Source: Bacteroidaceae bacterium (lineage in GTDB: Bacteria > Bacteroidota > Bacteroidia > Bacteroidales > Bacteroidaceae). Taken from it: 64,000 nt of DNA. A model generated the notes under the pieces. That model worked only from the letters and a program-made list of their open reading frames with translations. It made no database searches and was not told the origin of the DNA. Location of the stretch: positions 7,511 to 71,510 of the forward strand of contig JAFZSA010000010.1 in NCBI GenBank assembly GCA_017619585.1. The letters run 5' to 3'. Each line of letters starts with the position of its first letter. Position 1 is the first letter of the stretch. The position numbers and the translations under genes are program-made. This document shows positions 1 to 7,325 of this stretch, piece by piece.

Positions 1-2210
1 ACATCCAGCTGCTGCTCACGAGTCAACTTAACAAAGTTAACAGCGTAGCCGCTGACACGGATAGTAAGCTGAGGATACTTCTCGGGATGCTCCATAGCAT
101 CAACCAAAAGCTCACGGTCGAACACGTTTACATTCAGGTGCTGGCCACCGTCGGGAGCGAAGTAACCGTCCATCATGTTAACCAGGTTCTCTGTCTGTGT
201 CTCGCGATCCTTACCCAGTGCGCTGGGGCTGATAGCGAAGGTATAAGAGATACCGTCCTTGCTGTGGTGGAAGGGCAGCTTAGCTACAGAAGCCAGGGCT
301 GCTACGGCACCCTTCATATCACGAGAGTTCATGGGGTTGGCACCGGGAGCGAAGGGAACACCCTTCTTACGTCCGTCAGGAGTAGCACCGGTGTTACGTC
401 CGTAAACTACGTTAGAAGTGATAGTCAGCAGTGACTGAGTTGGGATAGCATCACGGTATGTACGGTGCTGACGCAGGTACTCCATGAACTTCTCTGTCAA
501 CATAACGGCAATCTGGTCGGTCTCGTCGTAGTTGTTACCATAGGGAACATACTCGCCTTCCTCGATCTTGTAGTCAACAGCCAGACCTGTCTCGTCGCGG
601 ATGATACGAACCTTGCAGTTCTTCATGGCAGCGATAGAGTCTGTTACGATAGACAGACCGGCGATACCTGTAGCACGTGTACGCTGAACGTCGCCATCGT
701 GCAGAGCCATCTCGAATGCCTCGTAGTCATACTTATCGTGCATGTAGTGAATAATCTTCAGTGCATTAACGTAGGTTCTTGCCAACCAGCTCATCATCTG
801 GTCGAAGCGGGGCCAGAACTCCTCGAAGGTGAGGTAATCACCCTTGATGGGGCTGAAGCGGGGACCTACCTGCTGGCCTGACATCTCGTCGCGACCGCCA
901 TTGATGGCGTACAGCATACACTTAGCCAGGTTGGCACGGGCACCGAAGAACTGCATCTGCTTACCAATCTTCATGGGGCTTACGCAGCAAGCGATTCCGT
1001 AGTCGTCACCCAGCTCGGGACGCATCAGGTCATCATTCTCGTACTGGATAGCGCTGGTGTCCATAGAAACCTTGGCACAGAACTTCTTCCAGGGCTCGGG
1101 CAGACGAGAGCTCCACAGAACGGTCAAGTTAGGTTCGGGTGAAGGCCCCATATTATATAAGGTATGCAGCAGACGGAAGTCGGTCTTGGTAACCATGTTA
1201 CGTCCATCAACACCCATACCACCTACGCTGGTAGTAGCCCAGATGGGGTCACCACTGAAGAGGTCGTTGTACTCGGGAGTACGCAGGAAGCGGACGATAC
1301 GCAGCTTCATAACCAACTGGTCAATCATCTCCTGAGCCTCAGCCTCTGTGATAAGACCCTTCTTCAGGTCGCGCTGGATATAGATATCAAGGAAGGCACT
1401 AACACGACCGAAGCTCATGGCAGCACCGTCCTGGTCCTTAACAGCACCCAGGTAACCGAAGTAAGTCCACTGGATAGCCTCGCGAGCGTTAGTAGCAGGC
1501 TTAGTTACATCAAAGCCGTAGTTAGCACACATGCGCTCGAACTCCTTCAGGGCGTTGATCTGATCGGTAATCTCTTCGCGGCAACGTACAATCTCCTCTG
1601 TGAACTCGTTGATATCGATACGCTTGTGGAAGCGCTTCTTCTCCTCAATCAGGTTAGTTGTACCGTAGAGGGCGATACGACGGTAGTCACCGATGATACG
1701 ACCACGACCGTAAGCATCGGGCAGTCCAGTGATGATGTGAGCATGACGGGCAGCCTTGATATCATCGTTGTAAGCAGAGAATACACCCTCGTTGTGAGTC
1801 TTGCGGTACTTAGTGTAGATCTTCTTTGTCAGAGGATCCAACTCATAACCATAAGCCTTCAATGCGTTCTCTACCATACGGATACCACCACGGGGGAAGA
1901 TACCACGCTTCAGAGGAGCATCAGTCTGAAGACCTACAATAACCTCGTTATCCTTGTCGATATAACCGGCGCCGTAAGCGTCAATGCTCTGGGGAATAAC
2001 AGTTTCTGCATCGTAAACGCCTTTCTCGCGCTCTACCTTAAACATTTCGGTCAGTTTGTCCCAAAGCTTCTTGGTTTTCTCGCTGGGACCCTCCAGGAAC
2101 GACTCATCGCCATCGTATGGCTCGTAGTTGTGCTGGATAAAATCGCGAACATCAATTTCACGCTTCCAGCTTGTTCCCTGGAAGTCGGTTTGCAAATTCT
2201 CTAACTTCAT
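1..2210 (-). CDS. pflB: Pyruvate formate-lyase (formate C-acetyltransferase), 3' end cut by window edge
   Basis: The reverse strand from the ATG at 2208-2210 is open to the window edge (about 736 residues visible; family members are about 740-760). It reads as a glycyl-radical enzyme that converts pyruvate and CoA to acetyl-CoA and formate in anaerobic metabolism. The catalytic adjacent cysteines lie in IACCVSPM (Cys408-Cys409, 984-989). The radical glycine is Gly721 in RVSGYAVNF (48-50), close to the C-terminus, so only a few residues are missing. A Bacteroidetes promoter lies 70 bases upstream. An activase gene (pflA) would be expected next to it, beyond the window edge. Several plus-strand open frames over this region are shadows. 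Confidence 0.97.
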   Translation of the reverse strand, partial: MKLENLQTDFQGTSWKREIDVRDFIQHNYEPYDGDESFLEGPSEKTKKLWDKLTEMFKVEREKGVYDAETVIPQSIDAYGAGYIDKDNEVIVGLQTDAPLKRGIFPRGGIRMVENALKAYGYELDPLTKKIYTKYRKTHNEGVFSAYNDDIKAARHAHIITGLPDAYGRGRIIGDYRRIALYGTTNLIEEKKRFHKRIDINEFTEEIVRCREEITDQINALKEFERMCANYGFDVTKPATNAREAIQWTYFGYLGAVKDQDGAAMSFGRVSAFLDIYIQRDLKKGLITEAEAQEMIDQLVMKLRIVRFLRTPEYNDLFSGDPIWATTSVGGMGVDGRNMVTKTDFRLLHTLYNMGPSPEPNLTVLWSSRLPEPWKKFCAKVSMDTSAIQYENDDLMRPELGDDYGIACCVSPMKIGKQMQFFGARANLAKCMLYAINGGRDEMSGQQVGPRFSPIKGDYLTFEEFWPRFDQMMSWLARTYVNALKIIHYMHDKYDYEAFEMALHDGDVQRTRATGIAGLSIVTDSIAAMKNCKVRIIRDETGLAVDYKIEEGEYVPYGNNYDETDQIAVMLTEKFMEYLRQHRTYRDAIPTQSLLTITSNVVYGRNTGATPDGRKKGVPFAPGANPMNSRDMKGAVAALASVAKLPFHHSKDGISYTFAISPSALGKDRETQTENLVNMMDGYFAPDGGQHLNVNVFDRELLVDAMEHPEKYPQLTIRVSGYAVNFVKLTREQQLD

Positions 2211-2279
2211 AGTTGGAAATTAAATGTTTCTTTATTAAATAAAGTTATCCTTAAAAATCTCTTTTTCCTAAAACGGGTG

Positions 2280-2310
2280 CAAAGGTACTGCTATTCTAGG
2301 TAAATACAAA
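2280..2310 (-). promoter_or_regulatory. Bacteroidetes-type promoter of pflB
   Basis: On the minus strand, TTTG (2307-2310) is followed after 19 bases by TACCTTTG (2280-2287), matching the Bacteroidetes -33/-7 consensus TTTG-N19-21-TAnnTTTG. This predicts a leader of about 60 bases before the pflB ATG. Confidence 0.8.
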
Positions 2311-2367
2311 ATTATAACAATTATATTTTCAACTGTTTTTTGATTATTGAATAGGAGAGCGGCCTTT

Positions 2368-2404
2368 CGTTATGATGTTATATCGTTATGACGTTATAAC
2401 GGGT
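2368..2404. repeat. TATAACG-type intergenic palindromic repeat
   Basis: A/T-rich stretch built of GTTAT/ATAAC words (GATGTTATATCGTTATGACG, then TTATAACGGG). It belongs to a family also seen near 20.13, 24.58, 25.93 and 28.56 kb. It lies downstream of the methyltransferase gene. No coding role is apparent. Confidence 0.6.
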
Positions 2405-2429
2405 TTAAATTGCCGCCCCAATTCTTCAT

Positions 2430-3149
2430 TTAAAGCAGGAATTCCTTCAATGTTTCCTTATACCATTCGGAGACGGTTTTATCCGCATTTCTCATGCAGA
2501 AAGTCTGTTCCTGGGTGGGAGCCTCGGCAATACCTTTCTTATATATAAGAATGTGGCGTTTGGTTCCTTTCTCGGGTAAGGACTTGATGTTATAGTTATG
2601 CTGTAGCCAGAAGCCTGCCATGAAACAGGCGGCATTGAAATCGCTCAGCACCTCGGGCGGTATGCAGACAGTAAACGTGCCGCCATCGCATAATAGGCTG
2701 GCAACACCTTCTGCCAAAACAGGGAAGGGTAGGCTGCTGCTATGGCGTGCTCTGGTACGACCAAGGGTAGGGCACTCTAGGCTGCGGTCGAAGTAGGGTG
2801 GGTTGCACACCACGCTGTCAAAAGGAGCCTCATCTTGTGCTCTTGTTGACAGGAAGTTCTGAAAGGAGTCATGCACCAGTGTAATACGGTCTGTGAACTT
2901 GGATTCTGCAAAGTTACGCTTAGCATCCAGCACAGCCTCATCATCTATCTCAACAGCTGTTACCGTAGCATCTGTGAAACGCTGTGCCATCATCAGTGCC
3001 AGCACTCCAGTGCCAGTGCCTACATCCAGCACCCTCTTTCCGCCAGCTGCCATAGCACCCAATAGGTCGCTGTCTGTTCCCACCTTCATAGCGGCATGTT
3101 CCTGATGTATATGAAACTGCTTAAATTGGAAGAAATCCTTCTTTCCCAT
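2430..3149 (-). CDS. trmN6: tRNA1(Val) adenine-37 N6-methyltransferase (TrmN6/YfiC family)
   Basis: A 239-residue SAM-dependent methyltransferase predicted to N6-methylate A37 of tRNA1(Val). Motif I is LDVGTGTGVL (residues 41-50). The catalytic N6-adenine motif NPPY is at residues 116-119 and is followed by FDRS, as in the YfiC family. The N-terminus KDFFQFKQFHIHQEHAAMKV and the length (about 245 in E. coli) fit the family. The open frame runs upstream to 3314, but a good promoter at 3174-3205 lies inside that extension, so the ATG at 3149 (MGKKDFF) is the likely start. The gene is a single transcription unit, divergent from the hip operon. Confidence 0.9.
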   Translation of the reverse strand: MGKKDFFQFKQFHIHQEHAAMKVGTDSDLLGAMAAGGKRVLDVGTGTGVLALMMAQRFTDATVTAVEIDDEAVLDAKRNFAESKFTDRITLVHDSFQNFLSTRAQDEAPFDSVVCNPPYFDRSLECPTLGRTRARHSSSLPFPVLAEGVASLLCDGGTFTVCIPPEVLSDFNAACFMAGFWLQHNYNIKSLPEKGTKRHILIYKKGIAEAPTQEQTFCMRNADKTVSEWYKETLKEFLL

Positions 3150-3173
3150 CCGTCCTTTGTTCTTATTGGGTGA

Positions 3174-3205
3174 CAAAGGTACGATTAAGCGAGGGATTTT
3201 CCAAA
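3174..3205 (-). promoter_or_regulatory. Bacteroidetes-type promoter of the trmN6-like gene
   Basis: On the minus strand, TTTG (3202-3205), 20 bases, then TACCTTTG (3174-3181). Its position fixes the translation start at 3149 rather than 3314. Confidence 0.8.
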
Positions 3206-3278
3206 TGTATTTGAGGAAATCCGAGCGATAGTACTTTCGAGACGTTAGTCTCAATGTTACGAATAAGTGAGGGAATTT

Positions 3279-3379
3279 TATACCTTTTAGGGTATATTTT
3301 ACTGAATAACGCACAAATTTATACCCGATATGGTATATATTTCAAAACAATTACATACTTTTGTACCCGATAAGGTATA
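3279..3379 (+). promoter_or_regulatory. Promoter with three HipB-type operators
   Basis: Three inverted repeats of the form TATACC-N6-GGTATA lie at 3279-3296 (spacer TTTTAG), 3320-3337 (spacer CGATAT) and 3362-3379 (TGTACC, spacer CGATAA, GGTATA). Centres are 41 and 42 bases apart, about four helical turns, so the dyads are on one face of the DNA. A -7 box TACTTTTG sits at 3356-3363, so the third operator covers the predicted transcription start and ends five bases before the hipB ATG. E. coli HipB operators are known as TATCC-N8-GGATA, a similar design. Autoregulation by the HipB homologue is inferred. Confidence 0.8.
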
Positions 3380-3383
3380 ATAT

Positions 3384-3587
3384 ATGATGAATATATCAGA
3401 GCATATTAAGCAAAAACGTAAGTTGAACGGTCTTTCTCAGGTTGAGTTGGCAGAGAGGGCTGGAGTAGGGCTTAGATTTGTGAGAGAGCTTGAACAAGGG
3501 AAACAGACCTTGAGGATGGACAAGGTTAATGATGTACTTTACCTGTTTGGTGAAAGTCTTGGACCTGTAAAAATTGACGTTGTATGA
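3384..3587 (+). CDS. hipB: HipB-like antitoxin / transcriptional repressor
   Basis: A 67-residue XRE-family helix-turn-helix protein (IKQKRKLNGLSQVELAERAG, then a recognition helix around VGLRFVRELEQGK). Antitoxins of this size dimerise on palindromic operators, and three such palindromes stand in the promoter. It is the first gene of a three-gene operon and overlaps the next gene by the four bases ATGA. The start could be either of two adjacent ATGs (3384 or 3387). Repression of its own operon is inferred from the operators. Confidence 0.88.
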   Translation: MMNISEHIKQKRKLNGLSQVELAERAGVGLRFVRELEQGKQTLRMDKVNDVLYLFGESLGPVKIDVV

Positions 3588-3907
3588 AACAGGCAGGTAT
3601 TTATGTAAACGACATCTACTGTGGTGTCCTTATAGAAGACGAGGAGGGCTTCCATTTCGTTTATGATGGGAGGTATCTTGCCCGTCCAGATGCTGTAGCG
3701 GTTAGTCCAACTATGCCTTTGACGAATCAGCAATACGACAAGGAGATGATGTTCCCCGTCTTTGATGGACTGATTCCTGAGGGTTGGTTGTTGGATATTG
3801 CATCATCATCGTGGAAGATTGATCCCCGTGATAGGATGTCACTCTTATTGGCATGTTGTAGAGATTGTATTGGAAATATCAGTGTAAAACCGTTGGACTA
3901 TGAGTAA
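3584..3907 (+). CDS. hipS: HipS-like protein: detached N-terminal subdomain of HipA
   Basis: A 107-residue protein matching the N-terminal subdomain of HipA kinases (Couple_hipA): KQAGIYVNDIYCGVL at the start, then FPVFDGLIPEGWLLD and SLLLACCRDCIGNI. In classical HipA this is fused to the kinase; here it is a separate gene, as in the E. coli O127 HipBST system, where HipS is the antitoxin and a Trp enters the kinase active site. Trp68 in PEGWLL is a candidate equivalent. It overlaps hipB by 4 bases and the kinase gene by 8, implying translational coupling. The antitoxin role is inferred by analogy. Confidence 0.82.
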   Translation: MKQAGIYVNDIYCGVLIEDEEGFHFVYDGRYLARPDAVAVSPTMPLTNQQYDKEMMFPVFDGLIPEGWLLDIASSSWKIDPRDRMSLLLACCRDCIGNISVKPLDYE

Positions 3908-4844
3908 GTGTTTGTTCTGCTATAAGGAATTAGAAGAAGGTCAGGTGGACTTTCATCCCAGTTGTGCCCGCAAGTTCTTCGGCTCTGAGACAGCACCCAT
4001 TCTTCCATACACACGCGATAATATGTCAGAGCTAGCTCGTCAAGTCATTCGTACCAGTTCATCGGTAACTGGTGTGCAGGCTAAAATGTCTCTGGATGTG
4101 AACCGCGGAGGTAAAAATGGGCCAACCAAATTCACCATCGTAGGACTTTGGGGCAAATATATCTTCAAACCACAAAGCGCAAAATATCCTTGTCTGCCTG
4201 AACTGGAGGATCTGACGATGAAGATGGCAGAGGTTGCCCGAATCCGCACTGCCCGCCACACGCTTATCCGGCTTGCAGATGGCGAACTGGGCTACCTGAC
4301 CTTACGAATGGATCGTGGAAGGAAAGGAGAAAAGATATCCATGTTGGATATGTGTCAGCTTACCAACAGACTAACCGAGTACAAGTACTATGGTACCTAC
4401 CAGCAACTGGCAGATACAGTTAAGAAGTTCTCGTCAGCTCCTATGTTAGATGTACAGCGTTTCTGGGAAGTCGTCTTGTTTTCTTGGATAACTGGTAACT
4501 CCGATATGCACTGCAAGAATTTTTCTTTGATTGATATTGGAAAAGGAAAATATGTTTTGGCTCCTGCTTATGACTTACTGGCTGTTATACTGGCAGACCC
4601 TGCAGATACCGAAGAAATGGCTATGAGTTTTTCTGTGGGTGGCGCGAAGAACGGCTTCAACCGCAATACATTCATGACTGCATTTACTCAGAGCGGTATT
4701 CCTACTGCAATAGCAGAAAAAATGATAGAACGAATGAAGGGCAATCTTCCTAAATGGGAAGAACTGATCAACCGATCATTTCTGCCGGATATAATGAAGT
4801 CATCATACATTCTATTGTTAAAAAAACGAATAGAACAATTATGA
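3900..4844 (+). CDS. hipT: HipT-like serine/threonine kinase toxin (HipA C-terminal)
   Basis: A 314-residue kinase of the HipA family. A Bacteroidetes-style N-terminal Cys cluster (CLFC at 4-7, HPSC at 19-22) could bind zinc. The Gly-rich loop SSSVTGVQAK (53-62) aligns with the SISGVQ loop of HipT, giving SVT in place of the autophosphorylated SIS pair. Lys90 (KYIFK) is the likely ATP-binding lysine. The catalytic loop is NSDMHCKNF with Asp202 and Asn207, and the metal Asp is Asp225 in PAYDL. All core residues are present, so it appears active. HipA and HipT phosphorylate aminoacyl-tRNA synthetases; the target here is unknown. Confidence 0.88.
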   Translation: MSKCLFCYKELEEGQVDFHPSCARKFFGSETAPILPYTRDNMSELARQVIRTSSSVTGVQAKMSLDVNRGGKNGPTKFTIVGLWGKYIFKPQSAKYPCLPELEDLTMKMAEVARIRTARHTLIRLADGELGYLTLRMDRGRKGEKISMLDMCQLTNRLTEYKYYGTYQQLADTVKKFSSAPMLDVQRFWEVVLFSWITGNSDMHCKNFSLIDIGKGKYVLAPAYDLLAVILADPADTEEMAMSFSVGGAKNGFNRNTFMTAFTQSGIPTAIAEKMIERMKGNLPKWEELINRSFLPDIMKSSYILLLKKRIEQL

Positions 4845-5092
4845 TAATTATGATGTATTCAAGAAATTGGTAAAAAATCAAGACGTAATCTGATATTATC
4901 CTGGGATAGACTATAAAGCCTGTCAGATTAGGTATTAATTGTAATTTTTGTAAGTATTAACTATAAAAATTGCGGGAATTAATGATTACAATTTTTCCTA
5001 TTAATACCTGTATTTCCAAACCATAATCCCCTTTAATCGTAGCATTAAGGAAAAATATTTACAAATTTTAGACAAGTGCTAATAGCTATAAA
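4845..5092. other. Intergenic region with an imperfect inverted repeat
   Basis: About 250 AT-rich bases between convergent units. Arms AGGTATTAAT (4930-4939) and ATTAATACCT (5000-5009) are perfect complements, and inner arms AATTGTAAT (4937-4945) and ATTACAATT (4985-4993) also pair. No T-tract or open frame was found. The role is unknown; it could be an RNA hairpin at the end of the hip transcript. Confidence 0.4.
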
Positions 5093-5128
5093 CAAAAAGA
5101 GGGTTCTATCACGTGGATAAAACCCTCT
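5093..5128 (-). terminator. Rho-independent terminator of the first sigma-factor operon
   Basis: Stem AGAGGGTT (5098-5105) / AACCCTCT (5121-5128), read on the minus strand and followed by TTTTTG. It lies 17 bases after the stop of the lipoprotein gene. Confidence 0.85.
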
Positions 5129-5144
5129 AATACTGTAAATGTAT

Positions 5145-6152
5145 TTACCTTGATAATCTTAATGTAACTACTCCGTTATGCATATGTATATCATCCCACC
5201 AATATATAGGAATGGCAGCCCTTGGCGCCTTTTCAGAATTAAGTTCCAAAATACATAATCTATCAGGGAATCTTATTGTCTGCATAGTGTAAGCAATATT
5301 TCTTTTTTTAGGATTATCGATCGACATGTGCTGTACCATGTATTGAGCTTTGGAAGAAAAGGTCGTTGAACGGAAATGCACGCCTCGGATAGGATGTTTG
5401 GTGATCAACATTTCTATGCGATTGGTAAGTTCCACCAACAAAGAATCGATTTTATTCTGTCCTTTTGCGGAAATAATGTAAAGGGTGCCTGTTATTTTAA
5501 ATGCAGCCAATGAATCTTGATCATGCCTTGTGATGTAAGCATGGTAGAGTGGAACATAATAATTTTTGAAGGGTTCGCCCTCATCCCATTCATAGCAGAC
5601 GTCATATTTCTCTAATTTTTTTTGTTCAGAGAGGAACTTTTGCAGCGTCTCATGAATGGGTGCTGCATCATAGTCGTTTGAGGAATCGTTGGCCTTTTTT
5701 ATAATGTCATGTAGAAGGTCAAATCTTTTACTATTCCACTTACTTTCGTATTGTTTGTATGAGACACTTTCATAAGGATTTTTGCTTATGATGATATTAT
5801 AATCCAAAGAGTCGCTTGTGCAGTATCGGTAACTATCTTCCGATTTCTTGCAAATACTGTCTAACAACTTTGGCGTTTTATCAGCCAAGTAGGATGTTAG
5901 GTCCTTCTTTTTCTTGGCGCAGCTATCTGGAACGTCTATCCAAAAACAATATGAATCCTGATAAGAAGAATCTCCGCAACAATATATGTTATGATAAATA
6001 TATTCTCCTTTGTTCAGTACACTATCCATTAGCTCGCTGATAGACTCTGGCTGGTGTTCTGGTTCTGGTTGATGTTCAGACTTTGCTTGCTGGCATGAGG
6101 TAATGCTTATGGTAGCAAGAACCAGAATTACTATGATGTGTTTTGCTTTCAT
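5145..6152 (-). CDS. Predicted lipoprotein of an ECF sigma operon, function unknown
   Basis: 335 residues. The N-terminus MKAKHIIVILVLATISITSC is a lipoprotein signal with cysteine at residue 20, followed by a charged linker (EHQPEPEHQPE) that keeps the protein on the membrane surface. The rest is soluble and lysine-rich; no catalytic motif or known family is recognised. It overlaps the upstream membrane-protein gene by four bases (ATGA) and is followed by a strong terminator, so it is the last gene of a three-gene operon led by an ECF sigma factor. A role in the envelope response served by that sigma factor is inferred from context only. Confidence 0.8.
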   Translation of the reverse strand: MKAKHIIVILVLATISITSCQQAKSEHQPEPEHQPESISELMDSVLNKGEYIYHNIYCCGDSSYQDSYCFWIDVPDSCAKKKKDLTSYLADKTPKLLDSICKKSEDSYRYCTSDSLDYNIIISKNPYESVSYKQYESKWNSKRFDLLHDIIKKANDSSNDYDAAPIHETLQKFLSEQKKLEKYDVCYEWDEGEPFKNYYVPLYHAYITRHDQDSLAAFKITGTLYIISAKGQNKIDSLLVELTNRIEMLITKHPIRGVHFRSTTFSSKAQYMVQHMSIDNPKKRNIAYTMQTIRFPDRLCILELNSEKAPRAAIPIYWWDDIHMHNGVVTLRLSR

Positions 6153-6499
6153 TTTAAATAATCGAAATCTCTAATTGTATGCTCTTGGATATAGGCGACA
6201 AGACGTTCGCCCTTTTTCTTTATTCTTTGTTGATGTTCCTCGAAAGATTCCGTCATTAGAGGATCTTGTACTTCATTGAACATTAGTTCTTCTGAAGTAA
6301 CTTGTGATTCTTCTGTTGTTTCTTTCGGTGGAGCGAGGAAGATGGCAACGATGCCTGCTACGCAGGCTGCAACGGCCAAGGGCCAGAGGCGCAGCTTGCG
6401 AGGCTGTGGCTTGCACAGGCGCTCGTATTCCTCGGTTAGGTCGGCTTGGAAGATGTCAATATCCTCGGCTGCCTGGTGTAACAGTTCTTTATCTATCAT
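6149..6499 (-). CDS. Small single-pass membrane protein, possible anti-sigma partner
   Basis: 116 residues with an N-terminal cytoplasmic region of about 36 residues, one transmembrane segment (LWPLAVAACVAGIVAIFLA, about residues 39-57) and an acidic C-terminal domain. It overlaps the sigma-factor gene upstream (11 bases) and the lipoprotein downstream (4 bases). The topology and position are those expected of a sigma regulator, but no recognised anti-sigma zinc motif is seen. The second sigma operon at 16.15 kb encodes a protein of the same layout. Confidence 0.75.
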   Translation of the reverse strand: MIDKELLHQAAEDIDIFQADLTEEYERLCKPQPRKLRLWPLAVAACVAGIVAIFLAPPKETTEESQVTSEELMFNEVQDPLMTESFEEHQQRIKKKGERLVAYIQEHTIRDFDYLK

Positions 6500-6986
6500 A
6501 GTTCTTGGTTTCTAAGATGTTTAATAATCGTTTTCTAGCTGTGCTGAGCATTACGCTGACGGTTCGTTTGGCAATACCTGTCTGGGTAGATATCTCGTCC
6601 AGGCTAAGTTCGTCGCCCTTCATACGAATGAGTCTCTGTTCTGATGGTGGGAGGCGTAGGATGGCAACCTCCAGAGATTCCTGCCTTTCCTGTTGTATCA
6701 GGGATGTGTCGGCAGAGTGGCAGGCTTCAGGTTCCTTTATGCCTTCCAGTTGCTCGGTCTCTCGGAGTTTCTGGCGTCTCCATACGCTTACACACAGGTT
6801 CTTGGTAGCCCGTATGAGCAGGTTCTCCAATTCATCGCCCTGCTGCCAGCCTCGCTTTAGCATCCGAACATACACCTCCTGTACGATATCTTCGGCATCC
6901 TCTTCGTTATGGAAGAAGTCGGTGGCAATGCGCATCATCTTGGGGCGCATACCCAGTAGTGTATGTTCGAATTCTATCTGTGTCAT
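6489..6986 (-). CDS. ECF-type RNA polymerase sigma factor
   Basis: 165 residues. Region 2 (about residues 9-75) contains DAEDIVQEVYVRMLKRGW, the core-binding/-10 recognition helix. Region 4 (about 105-155) contains LPPSEQRLIRMKGDELSLDE and the helix-turn-helix ISTQTGIAKRTVSVMLSTAR. The size and two-domain layout are those of the extracytoplasmic-function group. It heads the operon sigma / membrane protein / lipoprotein. A weak -7-like TACCTTTA lies 37 bases upstream (7023-7030) without a clear -33 box, so the operon promoter is uncertain. Confidence 0.92.
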   Translation of the reverse strand: MTQIEFEHTLLGMRPKMMRIATDFFHNEEDAEDIVQEVYVRMLKRGWQQGDELENLLIRATKNLCVSVWRRQKLRETEQLEGIKEPEACHSADTSLIQQERQESLEVAILRLPPSEQRLIRMKGDELSLDEISTQTGIAKRTVSVMLSTARKRLLNILETKNYDR

Positions 6987-7065
6987 CTATAGTAATAACG
7001 CATGAAACCGCATAATGTTAAGTAAAGGTAGCAAAAAATTTCAATACCTTATATATTATATAGGG

Positions 7066-7109
7066 GAAAAAAGGAAGGAGGGTATGCCAATTGTTGACAT
7101 ACCCTCCTT
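7066..7109 (-). terminator. Terminator of the B12 operon
   Basis: A 12-bp perfect stem AAGGAGGGTATG (7075-7086) / CATACCCTCCTT (7098-7109) with an 11-base loop. On the minus strand it is followed by CCTTTTTTCC. It lies 23 bases downstream of the small peptide gene and closes a transcript that begins at the cobalamin riboswitch. Confidence 0.88.
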
Positions 7110-7131
7110 ATCTGATTATAAAATACTGATG

Positions 7132-7287
7132 TTATTCGTCATCATCCGACCAGATATTCCAGTCATTTTCCTTGGTCAGCGCATCATCACCATTTACAGT
7201 GGTGTCACCATTTATTGCCAAGCTCTCTGCCAACATGTTGACAACTTGAGCCGATTCCTCCTTAAATGCGGGTTTAATATATTTCAT
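7132..7287 (-). CDS. MLAES-family micro-peptide 1 (51 residues), unknown function
   Basis: An unlisted small frame of 51 residues, starting MKYIKPAFKEESAQVVNMLA and ending NDWNIWSDDDE. It is nearly identical to three other peptides in the window (33817, 37673, 41676): a basic MxYIKP start, invariant ESAQ, MLAES, INGDTTVNG and DALTKEN, and an acidic end with two Trp. There is no signal peptide or membrane segment. It lies 38 bases after the 1490-residue GLUG/DUF4465 gene and before a strong terminator. An in-frame ATG six bases upstream (7293, MTMKYIKP) is possible; 7287 is chosen because the other family members start there. Four copies conserved at the protein level support real coding. Confidence 0.88.
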   Translation of the reverse strand: MKYIKPAFKEESAQVVNMLAESLAINGDTTVNGDDALTKENDWNIWSDDDE

Positions 7288-7325
7288 CGTCATAATATTA
7301 TGAATTATGAATTACGAATTATGAA

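Noticed and set aside
1164..2204. 346-residue plus-strand open frame opposite pflB
   Set aside because: Opposite strand encodes an excellent PflB with all active-site residues; the plus frame is a shadow of its codon bias.
3150..3314. N-terminal extension of the methyltransferase to 294 residues
   Set aside because: The promoter lies inside the extension and the family starts near the 3149 ATG; the extension has no homology pattern.
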